From Rhodanobacteraceae bacterium (GTDB lineage Bacteria; Pseudomonadota; Gammaproteobacteria; Xanthomonadales; SZUA-5): a stretch of 64,000 nucleotides of DNA. The stretch is taken from positions 525,290 through 589,289 of the forward strand of contig JADJPR010000001.1 of assembly GCA_016713135.1 (NCBI GenBank), given 5' to 3'. The notes under the pieces were generated by a model. The model was not told the DNA's origin. It ran no database searches and worked only from the letters and a program-made list of their open reading frames with translations. This document shows, in pieces, positions 27,642 through 38,700 of this stretch (position 1 is the stretch's first letter; every line of letters starts with the position of its first letter). A program made the position numbers and the translations under genes.

Positions 27642-28682
27642 ATGCGCGCGTTCCGACTCCCCCGGGCACTGGCAGGCGAACAATCGGCTCCGTTGATGCT
27701 GGTGGCCGGCACCCGCCTGGAAGCACTGCGGCTGTTGCCGCTGCTGCGCGCGCTGCGCAGCAGCGGGCGCGGCGATGGCGCGCTGCTGGTGGACACCGGC
27801 GAATCCGGCCCGGCGGTGCGCGATGCGCTGCGCGAGCACGGCCTGGCGCCGGATTTGCGCCTGCCCGGCGCCAAGGGCGCCAGCGCCGCGGCCTTCGCGC
27901 TGCTGCGCCTGGCGCTGCGGCTGCGGCCGCAGATGATCGTCGCCGGTGGTGCGTCGCGCAGCGGCCTGGCGGCCGCGATCGGCGCGCGCGGTGCCGGCAT
28001 CAGCGCCGCCCTGATCGCCTCCAGCGCCGACCAGGCCCCGCGCCTGCGCTGGCGCCTGCTGTCCGGACTGTGCACTTGGTTCTACCTCGGCCGCGAGGCG
28101 CCGCCGCTGGACTTGCCGCGCGGCCGCGCGATGGAAACCGGGGACCCGCTCTACGACCTCTGCCGTGAGCAGAGCGAGGCGGTCGGCATCGGCCATGAGC
28201 CCTCAGGCGCGCGCGTGGCCATTTCGACCACGCTGTCCGCACCGGACGCCGAGCGCCTGGTCGAGGCGCTGCTGGCGCGCGAGGACGAAGACTTGCGCAT
28301 CGACTGGATCGGCGCCCCGCCGCTCGGCGAGCGCGAGGTACAGCAGCGCGTGCGCCGCCTCGGCGCCTTGCCGCACTGGCGCGCGCTGGCCCTGCTGCGC
28401 CGCAGCCGCATCCTGATCACCGACGATCCGTTGCTGGCCATGGAAGCGCGCTGGATCGGACGCACGGTGTTCTGGGTTGGCGCCAGCGCGGTTCCGCGCG
28501 GCTGCATCGAGGTCGCGTTGCCGCAACTCGCCGGCGCGGTCCACCAGGCGCTCGCGCAGACCCTGAGCCCGCGCCCACTGGCGGAAGACGGTCGCGCCGC
28601 CCCGCGCCTGGCCGCGCAACTACTGGACCGGGTGGAACAGCGTGCCTTCGCCGGTTGGCTCACGCGGGTGCGTCCGCGCTGA
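27642..28682 (+). CDS. UDP-GlcNAc 2-epimerase (WecB)-fold protein, probably inactive
   Basis: A 346-residue GT-B-fold protein. The opening LMLVAGTRLEALRLLPLLRA is that of WecB-type non-hydrolysing UDP-GlcNAc 2-epimerases, which interconvert UDP-GlcNAc and UDP-ManNAc for surface polysaccharides. The family's catalytic residues appear lost: DTGES instead of a DTGQH-type motif, no HGDT motif (VAGGASRSG instead), and TDDPLLAMEA where TDSGGLQEEA is expected. The ATG at 27642 has GAGG upstream; 27489 is a longer alternative that adds 51 odd Arg-rich residues. Confidence 0.65.
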   Translation: MRAFRLPRALAGEQSAPLMLVAGTRLEALRLLPLLRALRSSGRGDGALLVDTGESGPAVRDALREHGLAPDLRLPGAKGASAAAFALLRLALRLRPQMIVAGGASRSGLAAAIGARGAGISAALIASSADQAPRLRWRLLSGLCTWFYLGREAPPLDLPRGRAMETGDPLYDLCREQSEAVGIGHEPSGARVAISTTLSAPDAERLVEALLAREDEDLRIDWIGAPPLGEREVQQRVRRLGALPHWRALALLRRSRILITDDPLLAMEARWIGRTVFWVGASAVPRGCIEVALPQLAGAVHQALAQTLSPRPLAEDGRAAPRLAAQLLDRVEQRAFAGWLTRVRPR

Positions 28683-28706
28683 TCCTTGAGCGGCGCTGGA
28701 CGCGGC

Positions 28707-29609
28707 TCAGGCGAGCCAGCTCGCCAGCAGTGGCAGCCAGACCACGGCGATCATGATTCCATAGCCGACCAGGCCGGCGGCAAGTTCCGGTGCGAGCTTG
28801 GCATCGATCGCCAGCGCGCCAGCGGTGATCATCGCCGGCATCGCCGACTGCAAGGTGTTGACCGCGACGACCTGGCGTTCCGCCCCGGCGAGTGTGGCGA
28901 TCGCGAAGGCCGCTGCCGGCAGCAGCAGCAATTTGAGCGCAAGGCCCGCGGCCAGCGGAACTGCCACCGCGCGCGAGGGCACGAGTTTGAGCTGGAAGCC
29001 CACCGCGAACATCGCCATCGGCACCAGAAGGCCGGCGAGTACCTCGATCAGGTGGGCCACCAGCGGCGGGCGCTCCCAGGGCAGCAGGCCCAGGATCAGC
29101 GCGGCAAAGGACGGGAAACTGACGATCTTGCGCACCACCGCGCCCAGGCTGGGCCTCGTTGCACCGCCATGCAGCGCCACGACAACCAGGCCGAAGCTGG
29201 ACAGCAGCATGAAGGAGCCCAGTTGGTCGTAGACCACCGCGTACTTCAGCGCATCGTGCCCGAGCGTCGCCTCGACCAGCGGATAACCCAGGAAGGCGGT
29301 GTTGCCGAGCGCCACGCACAGCAGCAGGCAGGCGATGACCTCGCGGCGCCAGCCGAACGCCCGCCCGAGCAACCAGACCGCGAGCACCGTGAGGCCGGCC
29401 AGCAGCCACGGCGTGGCCACCAGCACCAGCAGGTCGGCATGGAACTGCAGGCCATGCACCGCCTTCAGCACCAGCGCCGGGAGCAGCAGCCAGATCACCA
29501 GACGGTTGATCACTTCCGGCGTGTTCTGCGGCAGCAGCGAGGTGTGCGCATAGGCCTTGCCCAGCGCCAGCATCACGATCACCAGGAACAGGGCAGGAGA
29601 GATCGACAT
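28707..29609 (-). CDS. AEC family transporter
   Basis: A 300-residue membrane protein with about ten transmembrane helices, of the auxin efflux carrier family that moves small organic acids or other metabolites. Typical stretches: PEVINRLVIWLLLPALVLKA near the N terminus and the middle segment ALGNTAFLGYPLVEATLG. The C-terminal half carries NTLQSAMPAMITAGALA. It converges with the preceding gene. The substrate is not predictable. Confidence 0.88.
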   Translation of the reverse strand: MSISPALFLVIVMLALGKAYAHTSLLPQNTPEVINRLVIWLLLPALVLKAVHGLQFHADLLVLVATPWLLAGLTVLAVWLLGRAFGWRREVIACLLLCVALGNTAFLGYPLVEATLGHDALKYAVVYDQLGSFMLLSSFGLVVVALHGGATRPSLGAVVRKIVSFPSFAALILGLLPWERPPLVAHLIEVLAGLLVPMAMFAVGFQLKLVPSRAVAVPLAAGLALKLLLLPAAAFAIATLAGAERQVVAVNTLQSAMPAMITAGALAIDAKLAPELAAGLVGYGIMIAVVWLPLLASWLA

Positions 29610-29785
29610 CGCTCTCGTCGGCCGCGGGCCAGGGGCGCAGCATCCGCGCCGGCAGTGGAGGCTTCCACCGGGAAAAGGTCGAATGCAAGGGGCGGGCGGC
29701 CCCGGCCCGGACGTGCCTGAGGTCGCGCTTGAATCGCACCCGCCGGCGCCGCAGAGTGTTGCGGTCCTGAAGCCCGGTGACTGCC

Positions 29786-30379
29786 ATGCGCGCCATCCTG
29801 CCCTTGCTGTTGCTTTCCTGCGCGGTCCTCGCCGCGGACAATGACGAGGGCTGGCGTGGCGTGATGCACGATGTGCACGAACCGGCGATCGACCAGGCGC
29901 ACGCGCGCGCGACACAGTCGCTGGCGCAACTGGGCGAAGACGACTACGGCCTGAGCGACCGCCCGGGCGCGCAGGCACTGCTCGATGCGCCGGCGAAGAC
30001 GGTCGAATTCGACGCGCTGACCGGCGACTGGCGCTGCCGCTCGCTGCAGGTTGATCCGAACGGCCTGTTTGCCTATCCGGCCTTCCGCTGCCGGATCGAA
30101 CTGACCGAAGACGGTACCCTGATGTTCACCAAGACGAGCGGTTCGCAACGCCGCCACGGCCAGTTGTATCCGAAGTCCGACGGCCACTGGGTTTTCCTCG
30201 GCGGCCGTTCGGTCAATGACGATCCCTACCGCCCGTACAGCGCCACTTTCGGCGACTTCGACGGCGAGGACCTTGCCGACGACAGCGTCGGGCTGGTCGA
30301 GGGGCTGGGCGATGGTCGCGTGCGCATGATTCTGGATGCCGATGGCGAGAGCGTGGAGTTCTACGAGCTTCGCCGCTGA
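29786..30379 (+). CDS. Secreted DUF4893-like protein
   Basis: A 197-residue protein with a signal peptide (about residues 1-17, ending AVLAAD). The central motif DWRCRSLQVDPNGLFAYPAF with FRCRIEL resembles DUF4893. The rest is beta-rich. The ATG at 29786 starts the signal peptide directly; a GTG at 29777 would add three residues. The function of the family is unknown. It is divergent from the AEC transporter. Confidence 0.7.
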   Translation: MRAILPLLLLSCAVLAADNDEGWRGVMHDVHEPAIDQAHARATQSLAQLGEDDYGLSDRPGAQALLDAPAKTVEFDALTGDWRCRSLQVDPNGLFAYPAFRCRIELTEDGTLMFTKTSGSQRRHGQLYPKSDGHWVFLGGRSVNDDPYRPYSATFGDFDGEDLADDSVGLVEGLGDGRVRMILDADGESVEFYELRR

Positions 30380-30535
30380 CGCCTGCTCCGCGGCAAGGGA
30401 CAATTCTTTGCTTATCGCCCTTCCGGGCCGATGGCGGCCTGCGCGCACGGCAGACGAGAATCGGCAAGACCATCGCTGATCGGTGCCAGGGGGCATCCGG
30501 TGGTAGCGACAGGTCCAACCAACCGGGATTTCGCC

Positions 30536-32335
30536 ATGCGCCATGTTGCGCGCGCCTTCATCGGCGCTGTGGTCGTTCTGACGCTGTTCGCTGTCGAACC
30601 GCTGTTCGCACAGTCGCTGCAGAAAGCCGCCATCCAGGTGGATCCCGGCAACACCAAGCAGGTGGGCGCCACCTTCGGCTATCGCCTGACCTACAACTGC
30701 AGCAGCGTCTCCGGGCCCTGCCTGAATGCCGAGGTCGTCGATCTGCTGCCGCAGGAAGTGCAGTTCGTCTCCACCGTCCCGGCCAGCCCGACCGGCGATG
30801 TCGCCGCGATCACGGTGACCCCGAACTTCGGCGGCAGCGGACGCACCCGGGTGCGCTTCCAGATGATCAACCCGCTGCCGGCGGGCAACTCCGGCGATCT
30901 GATCATCAATGTGCGCTTCCCCAACGGCAGCACGCCGAATGGCACCGTGGCGATCAACACTGCCGATGGCATCAACCTCGGCGCCACGCCGGGGACCTTC
31001 ACCACCCCGCCGGTCACGGTCACCGCGGTGGCCAGCGTGCAGACCGCGATGAGCAAGACGCTGCAGACCTCGCCGGCCAACCTCGACCAGCCCGAGAGCT
31101 ATCGCTTGCGCATCTCGGTGCCCAACAACAACGGTGCACTGAACCTCACGGCGATCGGCCCGGTGGTCGACACGCTGCCGTCGGGCACGGTGTTCAACGG
31201 CGCCACGCCGGCGGCCGATTGCCAGCCGGGCTGTGTTGGCACCACGCCCGCCACCCTGACCTGGACCAGTCCATGCAGCCTGCCTCTGGCGCCCGGCGGC
31301 AATTGCGACATCGCGGTCAACGTGACCTTCCCGTCCGCCACCTTCGCCAGTGGCAGCAACGTCACCAACAGCTTCACCACCGACGCCACGCCGCTCGGCC
31401 AGCCGCCGCAGAACCTCGGCGTCGGGACCATCACCCACCCGGTCACCACCTTCGTGCCTGCGCCGGGCATGAGCTTCAGCAAGAACATGGCGAGTGGCAC
31501 GCCGAATCCGCCGACGCTGAACCAGACCTTCGCCTACGACTTCAATTTCAGCAACAACGGCAACGTCCCGCTCGACACCCTGGTCATCATCGACACCCTT
31601 CCGGTGGAACTGAACGTGCTCAGCGTCAGCACCGGCGCCTACAACAACCTGAGCCCCTTCGCGGTCGGCGAGGGCGTGCGCGTGAGCTACGAGAAGAACA
31701 CCGCGCCCGGGATCTTCACGCTCTGGGGTTCCTCGCCCAACACCACCACCAACACCACGCTGACCGCGCCGCCACCGGGCCTGGGTGCCGGCGAATACCT
31801 GACGCGCATCCGCTGGGAATACGGCCAGGCGGCGCCGGGAATGGCGCCGTCCGCACGGCCGCTGGTGACCGGACGGATCGTCAATCCGGACAACGCCGGG
31901 GGGCCGGTGGCGGTCGGCGACAGTGTGCAGAACTGCGGCGCATTGTCCGCCACCTATACCGCCGGCCCGACCGCGGTGAACCGCAACGACTGCGAGACCT
32001 TCAACGTCAGCGGCCCGTTCGTGCAACTGAATCCGGCCAAGGACAACCTCTCCGGCGGCGGGCCGTTCAACCCCGGCCAGGCCGTGTCCTGGCGTTTGCG
32101 CGTGCGCACCGCCAGCCAGTCCAGCGATCCGGTGCCGCTCGAAGCGCTGGTGGCGACCGATTTGCTGCCGGTCAACCTGAATTTCACCGGCTGGACCTTC
32201 GACGCCCAGGGCACCGGCCTGCCGGCGCCGCAGGTCTTCGACCAGATCCCCAACTTCGCCGGCACCGGGCGCACCCTGCTGCGCTGGCGCTGGAATGCCG
32301 GCAGCGGCAACCTCGGCGTCAATTCGCAGGTATGA
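30536..32335 (+). CDS. Giant repeat surface protein, N-terminal segment (signal peptide, DUF11-like domains)
   Basis: First of three frames that together look like one protein of about 3,640 residues. This part is 599 residues with a signal peptide (about residues 1-25, ending PLFAQS) and four DUF11-like domains, each with a DLLP- or DTLP-type motif (VVDTLPSGTVFNG, IIDTLPVELNV). It stops at a TGA at 32333-32335, in the middle of a DUF11 domain. The next frame starts one base back (ATGA) and continues the domain, so the break is either a one-base deletion, an assembly error, or a reinitiation point. Confidence 0.8.
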   Translation: MRHVARAFIGAVVVLTLFAVEPLFAQSLQKAAIQVDPGNTKQVGATFGYRLTYNCSSVSGPCLNAEVVDLLPQEVQFVSTVPASPTGDVAAITVTPNFGGSGRTRVRFQMINPLPAGNSGDLIINVRFPNGSTPNGTVAINTADGINLGATPGTFTTPPVTVTAVASVQTAMSKTLQTSPANLDQPESYRLRISVPNNNGALNLTAIGPVVDTLPSGTVFNGATPAADCQPGCVGTTPATLTWTSPCSLPLAPGGNCDIAVNVTFPSATFASGSNVTNSFTTDATPLGQPPQNLGVGTITHPVTTFVPAPGMSFSKNMASGTPNPPTLNQTFAYDFNFSNNGNVPLDTLVIIDTLPVELNVLSVSTGAYNNLSPFAVGEGVRVSYEKNTAPGIFTLWGSSPNTTTNTTLTAPPPGLGAGEYLTRIRWEYGQAAPGMAPSARPLVTGRIVNPDNAGGPVAVGDSVQNCGALSATYTAGPTAVNRNDCETFNVSGPFVQLNPAKDNLSGGGPFNPGQAVSWRLRVRTASQSSDPVPLEALVATDLLPVNLNFTGWTFDAQGTGLPAPQVFDQIPNFAGTGRTLLRWRWNAGSGNLGVNSQV

Positions 32336-35300
32336 TCAACATCAACACCACGATCCGCAACGGCACGCCGTCCGGATCGCTGAGCAATGACTTCACCCTC
32401 GACAGCGATGCGCCCGGCCTCGGCCAGCGCTGCAGCACTTCCAATGTCCCGGACACCCTCGACTACGACGGCGACGCCGACACCAGCGAGCAGCTCTGTC
32501 GCGCGACCGGCACGATCACGGTGGCAGGCATCGCCCAGCTGATCTCGAGCAAGACCATCCAGGGCACCTGCGACGGCGGCTCGGTGGCGGTGTCCAACGG
32601 CACCCTGATCGGCGGGGCCATCGACTACACCCTGCGCGTGCAGAACGTCGGCACGGTGCCGATGCAGAACTTCGTTCTGATCGACATCCTGCCCTTCGTC
32701 GGCGACACCGGCGTGCGCGACACCACGCCGCGCGGCTCGCAATGGACGCCGCTGCTGGCGGCACCGATCACCCCGCCGGCCGGCACCACGCTGTACTACT
32801 CGACCAGCGGCAATCCCTGCCGCGGCGAGGTCGGTGGTCCGACCAGCAGCTGCGACGCGCCCAACTGGACCACGGTGCCGCCGGTGCCGATCACCTCGGT
32901 GCGCTCGTACAAGATTGAATTCGGCAACCGGGTGGTGCAGCCCTTCGATTTCCTCAGTTTCAACTTCCTGATGGTGACCCCGGGCACGGTGCCCGCCGGG
33001 CTGGCCGCGTTCAACAGCTTCGCCTACCAGGCGGACCGCGCCGATGGCCTGGGTTCGTTGGCCGCCGAACCGCAGAAGGTGGGCATCAGCATCGGCGCCT
33101 GCGAGGCCGCGAGCCTGGGCGACTTCGTGTGGGCCGATGACAATGCCAACGGCCAGCAGGACGATGGTCCCACCGGGCTCAATGCGGTGCCGGTGTTCCT
33201 GTGGCAGCCGGGTACCGATGGCCTGCCGGGTACCCTGGATGACATCCCGGTGGCCTCCACGGTCACCGGCAACGGCCCCGGCGGCGCCCCCGGCTGGTAC
33301 AACTTCCCGGGCCTGGCGCCGGGCAACTACTTCGTGTGCATCGCCGCCCCGCCCACCTTCGTGTTCAGCCCGCGCGATGTCGGCGGCGACACTACCGATT
33401 CCGATGCGAACCCGGCCACCGGCTGCACCGGAATCCGCGTGCTCGGCGCCAACCAGGCCGATCCCACCAACGATTTCGGCGTGGTGCCGACCGAGCGCGC
33501 GGCGCTCGGCGACTACGTTTGGTTCGACCGCAACAGCAACGGCACCCAGACCGAGTCGCCCTTCGACGGCGCCAACGGTGTCAGCGTGCGCCTGTGGATC
33601 GACGATGGCGACAGCGTGGCTGAGCCCGGTACCGGCGACACCCTGGCGGCCACCACGGTCACCGCCGACGACCTCTACGGCGCGCCCGGCTACTACCTGT
33701 TCGACGGCCTGATCCCCGGCGTGCGCTACTTCGTGCAGTTCATCCGCCCGGCGGTGGCCACCGCCTTCACCGCGCAGAACGCCGGCGGCGACGACAGCAT
33801 CGATTCGGACGCGGCACTGGCCAATGGCGTGACCGCCTTCGTCGTGCTCGCGCCGTCCGAAGTCAATCGCACCGTCGATGCCGGCCTGGTCGCGCCGACC
33901 GGCACCCTGGCGCTTGGCGACCAGGTGTGGAACGAGAGCGACAACGATGGCGTGTTCGAGCCCGAAAACGGCGAGACCGGCGTCGATGGCGTGCGCCTCG
34001 ACCTCTACCTCGACGCCAACGGCAACACCGTGCCGGACCTCGACGAATTCCTCGCGACGACCACCACCGCCACCGCCAGTGGCTTCGCCGGGCGTTACCG
34101 CTTCTCCAGCCTGGCCCCGGGCAACTACATCGTGGTGGTTTCGCCGCAGGCCTTCAGCGGCGCCGGCGCGCTGTTCGGGCGGGTCACCGCGACAGGCAAC
34201 GATCCCGCGCCGGATCCGGACAACGACGTCAACGGCGACGACAATGGCAGCGACATCGGCGCGCTGATCGGTGCGCGCGCGGTCACCCTGACGTCGAGCG
34301 GCGAGCCGACCAGCGAGGATGGCGACAACAACACCAACCTGACGGTCGATTTCGGCTTCATTCCCGGCGGCGTGGTGGCGGTCCCCGAATACGACTACGG
34401 TGACGCGCCGGACGTGATCGCCGGCAGCGCGAGCGGCGACTACAACACCAGCGTGCTCGACAACGGCGCCTTCCATCGCATCGGCGTGCCGGGCGCGCCG
34501 CGCCTGGGCGCCTGCGTCGATGGCGACGACGGCTTCAACCAGGGCATCGGTGCGAACGCCGACGACAGCGCCGGCTTCGGCAGCGTCGTCGGTGCCTGCG
34601 CCAGCGCGGGCGACGATGAGGACGGCGTGAGCTTCAGCGGGCCCTTCGTCCCGGGCGCCACGGCAAGCTTCAGCGTCACCGCCGGCGGCGCCAGTTGCAC
34701 CCTGAATGCCTGGGTCGACTGGAACCGCAACGGCGTATTCGGCGACGGCGTCGGCGAACAGGTCGCGAGCAACCTCGCGGTGCCGGTCGGGCCGCCGACC
34801 GTGCTGACCTCGGGGGTGCCGGCCGGCGCCTCGCCAGGCCGCAGCTATGCGCGTTTCCGCTGCGCCAGCGTGGCCGGCACCGGGCCCACCGGCGCCGCGC
34901 CCGATGGCGAAGTCGAAGACTACGTGGTCGGTATCCAGGGCCGCGATTTCCCCGATGCGCCGGTCAGCTATGGCACCCAGGGCGGCGGCGCGGCGCAGCA
35001 TGCGATCGATCCGCTGGATGCGGTCTACCTCGGCGCCTGCGTCGACTTCGAGACCGACGGTCAGCCGAACGTCGCCGCCACCGGCGACGACCTGGCGGCC
35101 GGCAGCGAGCGCGTCGGGCTGTGCTTCGACGACGAGGACGGCGTGAGCTTCACCAGCCCGCTGGCCGCCTGCGGCAATGCCACGGTGAGCGTCACTGCCA
35201 GCGCCAGCGGGCGCCTGGACGCCTTCGTCGATTTCAACGCCGACGGGGTGTTCGGTGCAGGCGAGCAGGTGTACGCCAACCAGGCCCTGGTGGCCGGCGC

Positions 35301-35700
35301 CAACCCGCTCAACTTCAATGTGCCCTGCAGCGCCGCCGCGGCGCAGACCTACAGCCGCTGGCGCATCAGCCGCGCGGGTGGCCTCGGCGCCACCGGCACC
35401 GGCGCGGACGGCGAGGTCGAGGACTATCGCGTCACCATCCTCGGCAACGACTGGGGCGATGCGCCAGCGCCATTACCGACGCTTTCTGCCAGCAATGGCG
35501 CGCGCCACGCGGTGGATCCTGCCGGGACGCTGCGCCTCGGCGCCTGCGTCGACACCGAGGCCGACGGCCAGCCGAATGCCGCCGCCAGCGGCGACGATGC
35601 CGCCGCCGGCGGATCGGCGGTCGGCGCCTGCGCGGTGGCCGGCGACGATGAGGATGGCGTCGCCTTCGCGCCGATCGTGGCCTGCCGCAACAGCAGGTGA
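32332..35700 (+). CDS. Giant repeat surface protein, middle segment (DUF11, SdrD-B-like, first GEVED units)
   Basis: A 1,122-residue frame opening at the ATG overlapping the previous stop (MININTTIRNG). Order: the end of a DUF11 domain; another DUF11-like unit (LISSKTIQGTCDGG to LIDILPFVGDT); three SdrD-B-like units (LGDFVWADDNANGQQDD, LGDYVWFDRNSNGTQTE, LGDQVWNESDNDGVFEP); then GEVED units one and two and half of unit three. It stops at 35698-35700 inside GEVED unit three, where the next frame takes over one base back. Confidence 0.8.
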   Translation: MININTTIRNGTPSGSLSNDFTLDSDAPGLGQRCSTSNVPDTLDYDGDADTSEQLCRATGTITVAGIAQLISSKTIQGTCDGGSVAVSNGTLIGGAIDYTLRVQNVGTVPMQNFVLIDILPFVGDTGVRDTTPRGSQWTPLLAAPITPPAGTTLYYSTSGNPCRGEVGGPTSSCDAPNWTTVPPVPITSVRSYKIEFGNRVVQPFDFLSFNFLMVTPGTVPAGLAAFNSFAYQADRADGLGSLAAEPQKVGISIGACEAASLGDFVWADDNANGQQDDGPTGLNAVPVFLWQPGTDGLPGTLDDIPVASTVTGNGPGGAPGWYNFPGLAPGNYFVCIAAPPTFVFSPRDVGGDTTDSDANPATGCTGIRVLGANQADPTNDFGVVPTERAALGDYVWFDRNSNGTQTESPFDGANGVSVRLWIDDGDSVAEPGTGDTLAATTVTADDLYGAPGYYLFDGLIPGVRYFVQFIRPAVATAFTAQNAGGDDSIDSDAALANGVTAFVVLAPSEVNRTVDAGLVAPTGTLALGDQVWNESDNDGVFEPENGETGVDGVRLDLYLDANGNTVPDLDEFLATTTTATASGFAGRYRFSSLAPGNYIVVVSPQAFSGAGALFGRVTATGNDPAPDPDNDVNGDDNGSDIGALIGARAVTLTSSGEPTSEDGDNNTNLTVDFGFIPGGVVAVPEYDYGDAPDVIAGSASGDYNTSVLDNGAFHRIGVPGAPRLGACVDGDDGFNQGIGANADDSAGFGSVVGACASAGDDEDGVSFSGPFVPGATASFSVTAGGASCTLNAWVDWNRNGVFGDGVGEQVASNLAVPVGPPTVLTSGVPAGASPGRSYARFRCASVAGTGPTGAAPDGEVEDYVVGIQGRDFPDAPVSYGTQGGGAAQHAIDPLDAVYLGACVDFETDGQPNVAATGDDLAAGSERVGLCFDDEDGVSFTSPLAACGNATVSVTASASGRLDAFVDFNADGVFGAGEQVYANQALVAGANPLNFNVPCSAAAAQTYSRWRISRAGGLGATGTGADGEVEDYRVTILGNDWGDAPAPLPTLSASNGARHAVDPAGTLRLGACVDTEADGQPNAAASGDDAAAGGSAVGACAVAGDDEDGVAFAPIVACRNSR

Positions 35701-38700
35701 CCAGCACCGCGCCCGGCCTGCTCGATGCGTGGGCGGACTTCAACCGCAACGGCAACTGGGGCGATCCCGGCGAGCGGATCGCCAGCGGCGTGGTCCTCGC
35801 GGCGGGCGCCAATGCGCTGCCGCTGGCGGTGCCCTGCAGTGCCTCGCGCGGGGTGGCCAACTTCCGCTTCCGCGTGTCCACCACGGGCGTCGCCAGCTTC
35901 ACCGGCGCCGCGGCCGATGGCGAGATCGAGGACTACCAGGCCGAGATCCTCGGCTTCGACCTCGGCGACCTGCCCGACGGCGCGGCCGGCATCGGCGGCG
36001 GCAACTACCGCACCCTGCTGCGCGGCGCCGGCGACAACGGCCCGCAGCACCGCATCGTCCCCGGCTTGCTGCTCGGTGCGGCGGTGGACAACGAAGCGGA
36101 CGGCCAGCCCGGTGCCGCGGCCAGTGGCGACGACAGCGCCGGGGCCACGCCGGACGACGAGGACGGCATCACCGTGGCCGACCTCGCGCTCACCACCGGC
36201 CTGCCGGCCAATGTGCGCGCGCTGGTGACCAACACCACCGGCAACCCCGGCCGGTTGTGCGGCTTCGCCGACCTGAACGCCGACGGCGACTTCGGCGATG
36301 CGAACGAGACCGCCTTCGTCGACATCGGCGGCGCGGTCAGCGCGCAGACCGTGACCCTCGCCTTCGGCACGCTTGCGGCGAGTCCGGCGACCTACAACCT
36401 GACGCCGCCGCAGGCCTCGCGGCTGTTCCGCTTCCGCCTGGCCGACAACCAGTCCGCCTGCGCCGCCGACAACGACGCTGCCGCGCCCAACGGCGAGGTC
36501 GAGGACTACATCGGCACGCTGCTGGTGCCTATCGACCGCGGCGATCTGCCGGATACGGCCGCGGGCATCGGCCCCGCCAACTACGAGACCCTGATCGCCA
36601 ACGGCGGCCCCGGCCACCCGCTGCGCCCGGACCTGCGCATCGGCGCCTGCGTCGACGCCGATGCCGATGGCCAGCCGAACGCCAACGCCAACGGCGACGA
36701 CCTGGGAACGGGCAGCAATCTGCAGGGCAGTTGCGCGGTGGCCGGCGACGACGAAGACGGCTTCGCGACCGTCCCGAGCTACCTTGCCGGCGCAGCAACG
36801 GCGACCAGCGTCAGCGTGCTCAACAGCACCGGCGGCGCGGCGCAGTTGTGTGCCTTCATCGACTGGAACCGCGACGGCGATTTCCTCGACACCGTCGGCG
36901 GTGCGCTGGAGTCGGTCGCGGTCGCGGTGCCGTCCGGCGGCGCGCCGGCCAGCGTCAACATCAACTTCGGCACGGCACCGGTATCGATCGGCACCGGGGT
37001 GAACTACCTGCGCCTGCGCCTGGCCTCGGGCGCGGGTGCCTGCGCGCCCAACGGCCTGGCGGCCGATGGCGAGGTCGAGGACTACCGCGTGGCCTTCGAG
37101 GCGCGCGACTTCGGCGACCTGCCGGACACCGGCCCGGGCGCGGGACCGGCCAACTACGCGACTCTGAGCGCCGATGCGGGCGCCTCGCACGGCATCGTGC
37201 CGGGCGTGTTCCTGGGCGCCGGCGTGGACGCCGAGGGCGATGGCCAGCCCAACGTCAACGCCAACGGCGACGACCTGAATGCCGACGACGAGGACGGCGT
37301 GAGCTTCCCTGGCGTCGATGCGCTATACGTCGGGCGCCTGGTGGCCGGCCGCAGCAATCCGGTGCAACTCATCGCCAGCGCCGCCGGCCGCCTGAACTGC
37401 TTCTTCGACTTCAACGGCAATGGCAGCCTGGTCGACAGCGGCGAGCAGGTCTTCAACGAGACCCTGCTGGCGGCAGGCACGCAGACCCTCACCATCGCGG
37501 TGCCGGCCAGCGCCGGCAACACCAGCGTCTACTACCGCTGCCGTTATTCCGACCAGGCCGGCGATGGCAACGCGCCGACCGGCCCGGCGGCGCGTGGCGA
37601 AGTCGAGGACGGCCTGGTCCCGGTGCTCGCCGCAGACCTCGGTGACCTGCCGGACGCGGCCGCCGGCACGGCCGCCGGCGACTACCGCACGCGCATCGCC
37701 GACCAGGGCGCGGTGCACGGCCTCGACAGCAACCTGCGCCTCGGCGCATGCGTGGATTCGGAGGCGGACGGCCAGCCCGGCGCACTGGCGAGCGGCGACG
37801 ACAGCGGCGCCGGCAGCGTCACCCAGGGCAGTTGCGCGCTCGCCAATGACGACGAGGACGGCGTCACCGTGGGCGACCTCGCGCTGGTGTCGACCCTGCC
37901 GGCGAGCGTCCGCGCGGTGGTCAGCAACAACACCGGCGCACCCGCCAACCTCTGCGGCTTCATCGACTGGAACGGCGACGGCGATTTCGCCGACACCGTC
38001 GGCGGCACCCCGGAGAGTGCCACGCTGAGCGTCGCCACTGGCGTCAGCAACGCCACCCAGACGCTGAATTTCGGCAATGTGCCGGTCACCACGACCACCG
38101 CCAGCTACGCGCGCTTCCGCCTGCAGGAAGGCAGCACGCCGTGCGCCGCCAGCGGCGCGGCCCTGCGCGGCGAGGTCGAGGACTATCCGGTGACGATCAC
38201 GCCGCCGGATTACGGCGACCTGCCCGATACCGGCGCCGGCAGCGGCCCGGGCAATTACCGCACGAGCTTCGCCGACGGCGGCCCGCTGCACCCGTTGCGC
38301 GATGGCCTGCGGCTGGGCGCGTGTGTGGACAGCGAAGCCAATGGCGCGCCTGGCACGGCGGCCGACGGGGACGACCTGGCCGCCGGCATCACGCTGCAGG
38401 GCGGTTGCGCGACCGCCAACGACGATGAGGACGGGCTTTCCGCGGCCGCGCTGGCGGCGCTCGGCAACCTGATCGCCGGCGGCAGCAACCCGATCCCGGT
38501 GCAGGTGACCAACATCACCGGCAGCGCGGCGCGGCTGTGCGGCTTCATCGACTACAACGGCGACGGTGACTTCGCCGACGCCGGCGAGAGCCAGTCGGCC
38601 GCGGTGGCGGATGGCAGCGCGAATGCCACGGCGACCCTCAACTTCGCGGTTCCGGCCGGCGCCCAGGCCGGCACCCGCTACGCGCGCCTGCGCCTGTCGA

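Noticed and set aside
32322..32340. Programmed -1 ribosomal frameshift at the first break of the giant gene
   Set aside because: No X-XXY-YYZ slippery heptamer or obvious downstream pseudoknot is seen; a missing base or reinitiation is simpler.
31954..35001. Minus-strand open frame of 1,015 codons
   Set aside because: Antisense shadow of the DUF11/SdrD-B region without any recognisable motif.
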